64,000 bases of DNA from Celeribacter naphthalenivorans (GTDB lineage Bacteria > Pseudomonadota > Alphaproteobacteria > Rhodobacterales > Rhodobacteraceae): positions 558,001 through 622,000 of the forward strand of contig NZ_JAIVLK010000001.1 of assembly GCF_020524585.1 (NCBI RefSeq). The letters run 5' to 3'. The notes under the pieces were generated by a model. The model saw only the letters and a list, made by a program, of their open reading frames with translations, searched no databases and was not told the origin of the DNA. Each line of letters opens with the position of its first letter. The stretch's first letter is position 1. Positions 9,882 through 17,599 of this stretch are shown here, in pieces. A program made the position numbers and the translations under genes.

Positions 9882-9917
9882 AAGGCCGCCACGGGTTCTC
9901 CCATGGCGGCCTTTCTC
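9882..9917 (+). terminator. Terminator after peptidoglycan-binding protein
   Basis: Arms AAGGCCGCCACGGG (9882-9895) and CCCATGGCGGCCTT (9900-9913), one mismatch, loop TTCT, short T run. Confidence 0.7.
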
Positions 9918-10036
9918 ATTTGCGCGCTTTAGACTGCGCTGCGAAGCCTGTAGAAAAAAATCTGTCCGAGGGTCAATTTTCCTCTTTCCTTCCCCGAACC
10001 GCTTCGCTACATAGCCCCTCACCAAGCCTAGACAGT

Positions 10037-10123
10037 GCGGTCGTGGCGGAATTGGTAGACGCGCAGCGTTGAGGTCGCTGTGGGGTAACTCCCGTGGAAG
10101 TTCGAGTCTTCTCGACCGCACCA
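10037..10123 (+). tRNA. tRNA-Leu (anticodon GAG)
   Basis: An 87-nt class II tRNA. The acceptor stem GCGGTCG pairs with CGACCGC, and the discriminator A and encoded CCA are present. The anticodon stem CAGCG/CGCTG carries loop TTGAGGT with anticodon GAG, and there is a long variable arm. The T loop is TTCGAGT. Confidence 0.96.
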
Positions 10124-10358
10124 TTGGCTCTTTGCAAAAGCAAAGATGCCGAAACCCTCCTAATGTTTTCATGCGGCAATCGTTTTCGGCACGAAAACGA
10201 TTAGAGCCTTTGCGCTCTTGATCCTTGCTCGCCTGCGCCCTCACCCCACCGCCATGCACCCAGCCCAATGCCGCATTGCGTGTTGGGGCAAAGGCTTGAG
10301 GCCTCGTCTCTGGCGTGCCATTTGAGACCCATAGATCACAAGACAATGGACTTTCAAA

Positions 10359-10760
10359 ATGTCAGACGCACATACACCCGAGGGCATGGAGCTCACGCTG
10401 CGCACGCTTGCGATGCCTGCCGACACCAATGCCGCGGGCGATATTTTCGGCGGATGGGTGATGAGCCAGATGGACCTCGCCGCCGCCATTCGCGCCAACG
10501 AGCGCTGCAACGGGCGCACGGTGACCATCGCGGCCAATGAAATCGTGTTCAAGAAACCGGTGAAAGTGGGTGATACGCTTTGCGTGTATACGGCCATTGA
10601 TCGCGTCGGGCGGACCTCCATGGTGATCCGGATCGAGGTTTGGGCGCGTCGCTGTTATTCGGCCTTGCGCGATCATGTGACCGAGGCGCGGTTCACCATG
10701 GTGGCCGTGGATGAGGACGGCAATCCGCGCGAAGTCGGCCCGGCGCCGGAGCACGTGTAA
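10359..10760 (+). CDS. yciA: Acyl-CoA thioesterase, hotdog fold (YciA-like)
   Basis: A 133-residue hotdog thioesterase. The sequence PADTNAAGDIFGGWVMSQMDLAA is the YciA/BACH active-site helix with the conserved Asp. It is followed by the strand NEIVFKKPVKVGDTLCVY and a short basic region. The family hydrolyses a broad range of acyl-CoAs in the cytosol. Length is typical. It is convergent with the FUSC gene, with only three bases between the stops and no room for a terminator. The symbol is by family resemblance. Confidence 0.88.
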   Translation: MSDAHTPEGMELTLRTLAMPADTNAAGDIFGGWVMSQMDLAAAIRANERCNGRTVTIAANEIVFKKPVKVGDTLCVYTAIDRVGRTSMVIRIEVWARRCYSALRDHVTEARFTMVAVDEDGNPREVGPAPEHV

Positions 10761-10763
10761 CTC

Positions 10764-12692
10764 TTAGTCCAACGTGGTGAGCAGGGGCGTCAACGTGTCG
10801 ATCCCGCTCACTGCCTCGCGCAACAACGCAGCTTCGGGGCCGGTGTGTCGGGCCTGAAGTTTGACGAGCGTGGCGCGGGCCCGGGCCGGGTCCTCACGCA
10901 GATAGGCCAGACGCATCAAAGCGGCCCGTGCGGCACGGCGATTGGAGTCGGAGATCGCCATTTCATGCGCTGCCATCCGGGTCTCGGCCTGATTTTCCGC
11001 CTCCCGATGGCACCACATCGCCGCATGACCAAGGTTCAACAGCGCCAAAGCCGCATCTTGCGCCTCGGTCTGGGCCCGCGCGGCGCGCTCGGAAAGGCGC
11101 ACCAGACGCAGCGTCCGGTGATAGAGCCGCGCCTGCCAATGGCTGCGGGTTTGCAGCGCCTTCGGATCGGCGGCCAGATCGCTCAGATCGTGCAGCATGG
11201 TCGTCATCAACGTGTCGAGGCGGCGTTTCAGGTTGGCCGGGTAGATGGTCAGATAGGCCCCCATCGCGGCCACAGGGGCGGCAATCACGGCAAGACCGGC
11301 GGCAACGGAGGTCTCGAAGGTGCCGGTCAGCGGCCAATGCGGCTGCGACATCAGCATCAGGACCATGTTGTAATCGAAACTCATCGCGACGGTTTTGTTA
11401 TGCGCGACAAACAGCGGCCCGATCAAAATGAGGGGCAGGGTGAAGAGGATCATCTGGGTCTCCGTCTCTGCCATCGGCCAGATCAGCCAGCGCAAGATCA
11501 AGGCACCGATGACGCCTGCGAGCTGACCCTGAAAGACGGATTTCATCATCTGCGCCGGGTTCTCGAAGGTCGAGAACAGCGAGATCATCACCGACAGGCC
11601 CAAAAGCATGAAGGCGCCCACCGACCAGCCGGTCACCAGCCACAAGACGCCAAAGAGCAAAAGCGCGCCAAAGGCCCGAAGCCCCGCTTCGCGCGCGCCG
11701 GTCCAATCGCGGTGCAAGACCACGGAGAGCGGCGCGAATGCGGCGGGGTAGGCAACGGAGCGGCGCTCATGCGGATCGGCATGCCAATTGGCCAGCGCCG
11801 CGCCCATGGTGTCGAGTGTCTCGCGCAGACGCGGCGACAGGCCGGGCGTCTCGGCGGAGGCTTTGAGGCCCGCGAGGGTCTCGGCGATGTCCTCATCCGC
11901 CAGCGCGAGACTGGCCGCGCTCAGATGGCTGCGAAAGCCTGCGGGTTGGCTGTCGCCATGTTTCCAAAGCAAAAGCGGGGTGGCGGCAATTAAGAGCGTG
12001 CGGGTGGCACGAATGCTTTGACGCGAACGGATGGAGCCTGCGCCATGCGGGTCCAAACCCTCTTCGATGGCCGCGAGATCCGACAAAAGCTGGCGGCGAC
12101 GCGTGTGTGACGGTGTGGCGGCGGCGGCCTCCGCCAGCATCTCGGTCAAAAGCGCGCGCACCTTTTGGCGCAGCTCGCCGGTGGCGGCCTTGGGCGCAAA
12201 GAGCGAGCCGATAAAGGTGGCGACGACGACGCCGGTCATGACGGTCGCCAGACGGTCGGCGCCGAGGCCCAGCACTTGATCCGGGTGGGCGGCGTCCAAA
12301 AGCGAGACCATGGCGGCGGTGTACCCCGCCAAGACGGTGCCATAGGCGACAAAACCGCGCTGAAGATTGCCGATGTAGGTACAGGCCCCGACCCAAAGCG
12401 CGAGACCGATGATTAGAAGCGAGGGGTGAAGCTGCATCGACAGAACCAAAACCACGCCCACGATGGTGCCGCTGATCGACCCCAGACCCCGAAACAGGCT
12501 TTTCTCCCAAAGCTGGCCACGGGTGGGCTGCGAGGCCGCCCAGACGGTCATCGCGGACCATTGCGGATGCTCCAGCCCGATGAGCCAAGCCAGCACAAAG
12601 GCGATACAGGCCGCAATCGCGGTACGGGTGGCAAAGCGCAGGCGGTTGGTGTCGAACCCATGGTTTGAAAGCCAGGAGAGGAGAGGGGTCAT
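10764..12692 (-). CDS. FUSC family inner-membrane protein (aromatic-acid/fusaric-acid exporter type)
   Basis: A 642-residue protein with two transmembrane bundles, at about residues 20-165 and 345-480, separated and followed by cytoplasmic helical domains. This is the FUSC / AaeB-like layout. The N-terminus RFATRTAIAACIAFVLAWLIGLEHPQWSAMTVWAASQPTRGQLWEKSLFRGLGS is characteristic, including the P-x-R-G motif. Such proteins usually export aromatic acids with a partner periplasmic adaptor, which is not present next to it. Its ATG overlaps the stop of the MarR gene (TGATG at 12690-12694), so the two form an operon. The MarR protein probably controls it. Confidence 0.86.
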   Translation of the reverse strand: MTPLLSWLSNHGFDTNRLRFATRTAIAACIAFVLAWLIGLEHPQWSAMTVWAASQPTRGQLWEKSLFRGLGSISGTIVGVVLVLSMQLHPSLLIIGLALWVGACTYIGNLQRGFVAYGTVLAGYTAAMVSLLDAAHPDQVLGLGADRLATVMTGVVVATFIGSLFAPKAATGELRQKVRALLTEMLAEAAAATPSHTRRRQLLSDLAAIEEGLDPHGAGSIRSRQSIRATRTLLIAATPLLLWKHGDSQPAGFRSHLSAASLALADEDIAETLAGLKASAETPGLSPRLRETLDTMGAALANWHADPHERRSVAYPAAFAPLSVVLHRDWTGAREAGLRAFGALLLFGVLWLVTGWSVGAFMLLGLSVMISLFSTFENPAQMMKSVFQGQLAGVIGALILRWLIWPMAETETQMILFTLPLILIGPLFVAHNKTVAMSFDYNMVLMLMSQPHWPLTGTFETSVAAGLAVIAAPVAAMGAYLTIYPANLKRRLDTLMTTMLHDLSDLAADPKALQTRSHWQARLYHRTLRLVRLSERAARAQTEAQDAALALLNLGHAAMWCHREAENQAETRMAAHEMAISDSNRRAARAALMRLAYLREDPARARATLVKLQARHTGPEAALLREAVSGIDTLTPLLTTLD

Positions 12693-13207
12693 CAGCTGTC
12701 TGCCTTCGTCGTTTGCGTGAGCGCGCGCTCGACTGTGATGTTGATCTTATCCATGGCACGGATCAGCGCGGCGACCTCTGTGTCGCTGAGATCGGTCAAA
12801 AGCGTGGCCTCGACGGCGTTCAAATGCGTCTTGATCCGGGCGACATCGGCATGGCCTTCGGACGTCAGATATAAGAGACGCGCGCGGCGGTCCTTCGGGG
12901 AGACCCGGCGTTCGATCAGCCCGCGCTCTGAGAGAATGTCCAACAGACGCACGAGGCTTGAGGTGTCGAGCGCCAGTTGATCCGCCAGCTCTGTCTGGCT
13001 GATCCCGTCACCCGCATCGAGATGCACCAAGGGCGCCCAGGTGGCATCGGTCAGCCCGGCCTTGGCCAGTTCGGCATGGATCACCTTGCGCCAGCGCCGC
13101 GAGAGCGTGACGAATTGAAACCCGAAGAGGGTTTTGGCGGGGTCAGATTGGGGCAGGGCGGCGGGTGTCTGTGTCATAGATTGCATGTGCGTCAAAATGA
13201 TTGGCAT
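12692..13207 (-). CDS. MarR family transcriptional regulator
   Basis: A 171-residue winged-helix regulator. The core is the MarR fold: helix WRKVIHAELAKAGLTDATWAPLVHL, recognition region GISQTELADQLALDTSSLVRLLDILSERGLIERR, and wing SPKDRRARLLYLTSEG. It overlaps the FUSC gene by one base, suggesting it represses its own operon in response to an aromatic ligand. Internal Met codons at residues 8 and 11 are alternative starts. A possible operator, TTGCA-N11-TGCAA, lies at 13207-13227 across the annotated start, which would favour a later start. Confidence 0.9.
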   Translation of the reverse strand: MPIILTHMQSMTQTPAALPQSDPAKTLFGFQFVTLSRRWRKVIHAELAKAGLTDATWAPLVHLDAGDGISQTELADQLALDTSSLVRLLDILSERGLIERRVSPKDRRARLLYLTSEGHADVARIKTHLNAVEATLLTDLSDTEVAALIRAMDKINITVERALTQTTKADS

Positions 13208-13306
13208 TGCAAACTATCTGCGTGCAAGTCGCCTGTGCATAGGATGCATGGCTCTTTTCGGGCGCGCCGGTTTCAAAGGCACCGGAAATCGCGTTACGCT
13301 GCGGTT

Positions 13307-14245
13307 ATGTCCAAAACCTCTGACAGTCTCTCCCCTGAAAATGTGCCGCTGGCCGTGGCGACGATTGTCGGGACCGTGTTTGCCCTGTCCTTGGGGGATG
13401 CCCTGATCAAGGCGCTTGGCGGCGCCGGAGGTATGGGGATATGGCAGCTGTTCGCCCTGCGGTCTCTTCTGGCCTTTCCGGTTCTGCTGATCGGGGCTTT
13501 GAGCATGTTCGGAGCCAGCCGCTTAAGACCGCGCGCGCTCTTCTGGATCGTGCTGCGCTCGCTGCTTTTGGTCGGCATGTGGATCGCCTATTACCTGTCG
13601 CTGCCGCTTTTGCCGCTGGCCGTTGCGGCGGCAGCTTATTACACCTTGCCGTTGTTCATCGTGGCCTTCGCGGCGCTCTTTGGCGGCGAAACGGTCGGGC
13701 GCCTGCAATGGGGCGGTGTCGCTTTGGGATTTTTAGGCATCTTGCTGGTGCTCAGACCCGGAGGAGAGGCGTTTTCATGGGCGGCGCTTTTGCCCATTCT
13801 CTCAGCGGTGCTTTATGCGGTTGCGATGATCCTGACGCGCACCAAATGCCGTTTTGAACATCCGGCCACGCTGGCCTTGGGCTTGAATGCTGTGTTCATT
13901 CTGGTGGGCGGGGCTGGGCTTTTGATCGGCAGCGGCATGACGGAGGATATTCCCGGGTTCCTGACGCCGAAATGGCAGGAGATGACCGGGGTGCAATGGC
14001 GCAATCTGGTGCTTTTGGCCGGGCTTATCCTTGTGGCTTCGGTGGGGACGGCGGTGGCCTATCAGGCGGCTTCGGCCTCGACTGTCGGCACTTTTGATTT
14101 TGCCTATGTCGGATTTGCCGTGATCTGGGGCGTGGTGATTTTCGACGAACGACCGCAGGGCGCGGCCCTGGCGGGCATCGCGCTGATTGTCGTTGCGGGG
14201 GTCTTGGCCGTGCAGAGGCCAAAACCCAATTTGTCGTCACGCTAG
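13307..14245 (+). CDS. EamA/DMT family transporter
   Basis: A 312-residue drug/metabolite transporter with ten predicted transmembrane helices in two EamA repeats (about residues 10-145 and 155-305). It starts MSKTSDSLSPENVPLAVATIVGTVFALSLGDALIKAL at 13307; the open frame extends upstream to 12977 but that part is antisense to the MarR gene. Conserved features include the WIAYYLSLPLLPLAVAAAAYYTLPLF helix pair. Substrate unknown. It is transcribed away from the MarR-FUSC operon and converges on the first RTX gene, 16 bp away. Confidence 0.9.
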   Translation: MSKTSDSLSPENVPLAVATIVGTVFALSLGDALIKALGGAGGMGIWQLFALRSLLAFPVLLIGALSMFGASRLRPRALFWIVLRSLLLVGMWIAYYLSLPLLPLAVAAAAYYTLPLFIVAFAALFGGETVGRLQWGGVALGFLGILLVLRPGGEAFSWAALLPILSAVLYAVAMILTRTKCRFEHPATLALGLNAVFILVGGAGLLIGSGMTEDIPGFLTPKWQEMTGVQWRNLVLLAGLILVASVGTAVAYQAASASTVGTFDFAYVGFAVIWGVVIFDERPQGAALAGIALIVVAGVLAVQRPKPNLSSR

Positions 14246-14261
14246 GCGCAGGGAGGCCGGA

Positions 14262-17042
14262 TTACGCCACCAAAAGCCCCGCCTCATGCGATTTGAGGCA
14301 TTTGCGGGCGGTGTCGCCGTGATGCGTCGGCATGGAGCGCAGCTCCGGGAAGAGCGCAAAGAGTTCTTCGCGCGCGGCATCCTCAACGCCGGTGAGCGAG
14401 TAATCCGAGACGTGGAAGCTTTCGGAGGGTGCCCCCTCGGCAAAGATCACCTCGTGGCGGTCGAACATCAGGTGGTAATAGGTCACCATGCCGCCTTGAG
14501 ATTCGCGGATCGTCGTGCCGTTGATCAGGTGCTTGGCGGCGGCGAAGACCTCGGAAGTGCCGAACAGCATTTCCGAACGCCAGCCGTTCAACAACATGCG
14601 GTGCTGTGGCGAAACGATCAGATCGCGGTCGTTGTTCAACGCGCCTGCCTTGATCTCGATGGGCGCGAACCGGCCCATCGCGGGCACCTCGCGCGCGCCG
14701 ACCCAACGCAGGGGCTGCACGCCGTTGTCCATGGTCAGCACCAGATCGCCGGGCTTCAAGTCCTCAACCGCGCGGGCGCCGTAGGGGGTCGCGATCCGTG
14801 TGCCCTTGCCGAAACAAATCACCGTTTCGATGTTGGTGAATGTGATGACCGTGCCGTCGGCCAGCGTCAGAGAGCCGCTTTCCGGGTTGTTTTCGTCATA
14901 GATGATCGGTTTTGTCGACCAGTCGATGTCGAGGCCGGAGAGATCGAGCACATCGTTGTCGCCATCGCCCGGGTCCTCGGCACCGTTGATGGTGATCGCA
15001 TTGCCGTCCAGCAGGGCAGGGTCGATGATGATCGTATCATTGCCGGTGCCGCCGTAGATCGTGTCGCCGCCGCCCGCGTAGATCGTGTCGTCGCCCGCAC
15101 CACCGTCGATGATGTCCGCCCCTTCGCCGCCGTAGATGGTGTCATCGCCATCCTCGCCGAAGAGAATGTCGTTGCCGGTTCCGCCCAGAATGGTGTCGTT
15201 ACCTGCGCCGCCATAGATCGTATCGTTGCCCGCGCCACCATCGAGGTAGTCGTCGAAATCGTTGACATTGGCGAGGTCGACATCGTCGATCAGATCGTCG
15301 CCGTCGCCCCCATAGACCGTGTCGCCTTCCCCGGTTTCTGCGTTGCCCGAGCCGTAGAAAATCGTGTCGTTGCCGTCGCCGCCATAGATGGTGTCTGCGC
15401 CGGAGCCGCCTTCGATGTAGTCATCGCCCGCGCCGCCGAGGATCGTGTCGTCGCCGTCCTCGCCGTAAAGCTCGTCATCGCCGCCCGCACCATCGAGGTA
15501 ATCGTTGCCCGCGCCGCCGTAGAAAATGTTGGTGTAGGAATTTTCGCCATCGGTGCTTTGCCCGTCGAAGCCGATGAGCGTGTCGTCGTAATCCGACCCG
15601 ATGAGGCCGTCGATGCCCGAACCGCTGTCGCCCTCGGCGTCGCCACCCGAGTATGTGCCAGTGCCGAGATTGACATTGACGCCTTCGGAGCTGTTGGAAT
15701 AGTCGATCGTGTCCTGACCTGCGCCACCATCCATGTAGTCGGCGCCTTCGCCTCCGATGAAGGTGTCATCGCCGGCTTCGCCATACATCGTATCATTGCC
15801 GACGCCGCCTTCGATGATGTCATCGCCTGCGCCACCATAGATCACATCGTCGCCAAGCCCTGCGTCGATGATGTCATCGCCGTCGCCTGCTTCGATGATG
15901 TCATCGTATTCGGTCTGGATCACATCGAAGTTGACGTCGGAGATATGGATCGCCTGTTGTTGCGTGCCATTGTTGCCGTAGTCGATGGTGATGCTGGAGA
16001 CGGGGCCGGGGATGGTCACGAGGATCGCGCCGGAGGCATCGTCGGGATTGACGTAATTCGCATCCGCCGTCCCCGTGGCGGTGTTGCCGGAGACGCTGAC
16101 CTCGCCCTCGGGCGTGATGGTCAGGGTGACGGTGTTGCCCTCGGCATCCACGGCGGTGATGGTGACGGTGTCGACAAAGGCGTAGACGTCGAGATCGGAA
16201 ATACGAAAGGTGACGTTTTCCACCTCGCCCAGAACATCGCTTTGGGTCGAGGAGAAATCGAGCGTGACCGACGAGGTGTCTCCACTGTTGCCGGAGCCCC
16301 AGAGGCGCAGCGAGCTGTTGTCGGAGAAATCCCCGTTCTCCGTGTAGATGGTCTCGTTGGAAATGGTGGCGGTGTTGTTGCCGTTGGTTTCCGTATAGCC
16401 GATGTTGACCTGCACACCATTGATGACGGTGGACATGCCCCCCTCGATCGAGGAGTTGTCAGCGGCCAGATCGTCCCAGCTTAGCGTGCTCTCCAAGGTG
16501 GTGGTGCCATCGACCATTTCGCCTTGCGGGTCGCCGGTGTAATTCGTGTCAATCGTGTCGTTGCCGTCCGTGCCGCTGACGACCCCGTCGGGCAACTCGG
16601 CGGTCGAGATGTAATCCGCATAGCTGAAACTCGGCGCCGTGCCGTTCGACGAGCCGGGATTGGAGTTGTAGTTGACGATCTGATATTGATGCCCGTCGAT
16701 CAGCGGTTGTTCGGAGACGGTGTAAAAGCCGCGCGCGTCGCCGTTCTCGACCTCGAATTGGATGACCTGAAAGGTTTCGCCGGTGGTCATGTCCGTCACG
16801 GTCCATGCCATTTCCGCATCGACATTCGAGCCCGTCGAGGTATTGCCGCCAATGCTGACATTCGCCGTGGCGGTTTCGCCATAGCTCCCGCCTGCGCTGT
16901 CGTCTGTCAAAATAGCGTTGTTGTCTGTGACAGCTGCCGTGCCGGTGGGGCCGCCTCCGGAATATGTAAAACGTGATCCCGTTGTCGTGCTGAACACGCC
17001 GCTCGGGTTGAAATTATACACTTCCAGTTCGTAAACGGGCAT
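14262..17042 (-). CDS. RTX (haemolysin-type Ca-binding) protein with C-terminal Hint domain
   Basis: About 926 residues. N-terminal beta-rich domain (residues 1-370) starts [18 protein letters not shown] nonapeptide repeats of the GGxGxDxIYG type follow at about residues 375-675. A C-terminal Hint_2 domain begins at the Cys near residue 742 ([13 protein letters not shown]) and contains [11 protein letters not shown] and VSPQHRMLL. Such proteins are secreted by type I systems without a signal peptide. The Hint part may self-cleave; the Cys and His motifs are present. I chose 17042 because homologous proteins start MP-x4-Y; the frame is open to 17177. It is divergent from a similar gene at 17600. 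Confidence 0.88.
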   Translation of the reverse strand: MPVYELEVYNFNPSGVFSTTTGSRFTYSGGGPTGTAAVTDNNAILTDDSAGGSYGETATANVSIGGNTSTGSNVDAEMAWTVTDMTTGETFQVIQFEVENGDARGFYTVSEQPLIDGHQYQIVNYNSNPGSSNGTAPSFSYADYISTAELPDGVVSGTDGNDTIDTNYTGDPQGEMVDGTTTLESTLSWDDLAADNSSIEGGMSTVINGVQVNIGYTETNGNNTATISNETIYTENGDFSDNSSLRLWGSGNSGDTSSVTLDFSSTQSDVLGEVENVTFRISDLDVYAFVDTVTITAVDAEGNTVTLTITPEGEVSVSGNTATGTADANYVNPDDASGAILVTIPGPVSSITIDYGNNGTQQQAIHISDVNFDVIQTEYDDIIEAGDGDDIIDAGLGDDVIYGGAGDDIIEGGVGNDTMYGEAGDDTFIGGEGADYMDGGAGQDTIDYSNSSEGVNVNLGTGTYSGGDAEGDSGSGIDGLIGSDYDDTLIGFDGQSTDGENSYTNIFYGGAGNDYLDGAGGDDELYGEDGDDTILGGAGDDYIEGGSGADTIYGGDGNDTIFYGSGNAETGEGDTVYGGDGDDLIDDVDLANVNDFDDYLDGGAGNDTIYGGAGNDTILGGTGNDILFGEDGDDTIYGGEGADIIDGGAGDDTIYAGGGDTIYGGTGNDTIIIDPALLDGNAITINGAEDPGDGDNDVLDLSGLDIDWSTKPIIYDENNPESGSLTLADGTVITFTNIETVICFGKGTRIATPYGARAVEDLKPGDLVLTMDNGVQPLRWVGAREVPAMGRFAPIEIKAGALNNDRDLIVSPQHRMLLNGWRSEMLFGTSEVFAAAKHLINGTTIRESQGGMVTYYHLMFDRHEVIFAEGAPSESFHVSDYSLTGVEDAAREELFALFPELRSMPTHHGDTARKCLKSHEAGLLVA
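15017..15912 (-). repeat. RTX nonapeptide-coding repeats
   Basis: Degenerate 27-bp periodic DNA coding for GGAGNDTIY-like nonapeptides, in two blocks separated by a short non-repeat segment (about 15540-15700). It explains the low-complexity DNA here. Confidence 0.85.
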
Positions 17043-17599
17043 CTGCTCACTCGTCTCAAATTGCTGGCCCGATTTCGTCAGGGACCGTCTCACCTGCGGC
17101 CGGGCGTCATGGTTAATGATTGCTTGAGGGACCAAGTGCCGCTTCTTTGTGGCACGATTGGGGCAAGCTTGGGTCAAAGCTATGAAATCACTGGGAGGCC
17201 AAGAAGAATTGTTTCTTCTCTGGCGACAATGGGCCGGGTGAGTTTCCAGACCTCTGTCTAGATCATTTTGGGGCCACTTTGCAAGTCACACATTGAGCCG
17301 TCGTGGTGGTTCGGGCGTGATTTTGAGGGCTTTTCGCCCCCGATTTTCGCCTCTGTTTTTTGCCCCAAATTGCTCTGCGCGAATTTGCCTCAAATGCGAA
17401 GTAAAAACGGCTTCCTCTTCAGGGAATGTAAGGGGTGCAGGGGTAAGATGCTCAAGACCTCTGAGGTTCGATACCCGGTGCAGGGCTGTGCAACAGGTGG
17501 CCCGTCGCAACCGCAGGTTTCGGCGCGACGGGACAAATCAGGACGCGTGCGTCCGAATGGGTGATTTACGGGTGACCGTGAATATTGGGGACTGCTTCT
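17043..17599. other. Divergent promoter region between the two RTX/Hint genes
   Basis: A 557-bp region with no convincing gene, although several short open frames exist. It should contain the promoters of both RTX genes. A small inverted repeat, AGAAGAA-TTGT-TTCTTCT (17202-17219), could be an operator. Nothing else is recognised. Confidence 0.4.

Noticed and set aside
15017-15912. Periodic DNA that could be taken for a CRISPR or tandem repeat array
   Set aside because: Period is 27 bp, in frame, and codes for GGxGxD nonapeptides; there are no unique spacers.
14187-16484. 765-codon plus-strand frame rich in V, A, I and D
   Set aside because: It is antisense to the RTX repeats; its periodic pattern simply mirrors the nonapeptide-coding DNA.
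17440-17490. tRNA-like segment with a TTCGAT loop
   Set aside because: The arms around the loop do not pair, and no acceptor or anticodon stem can be formed.
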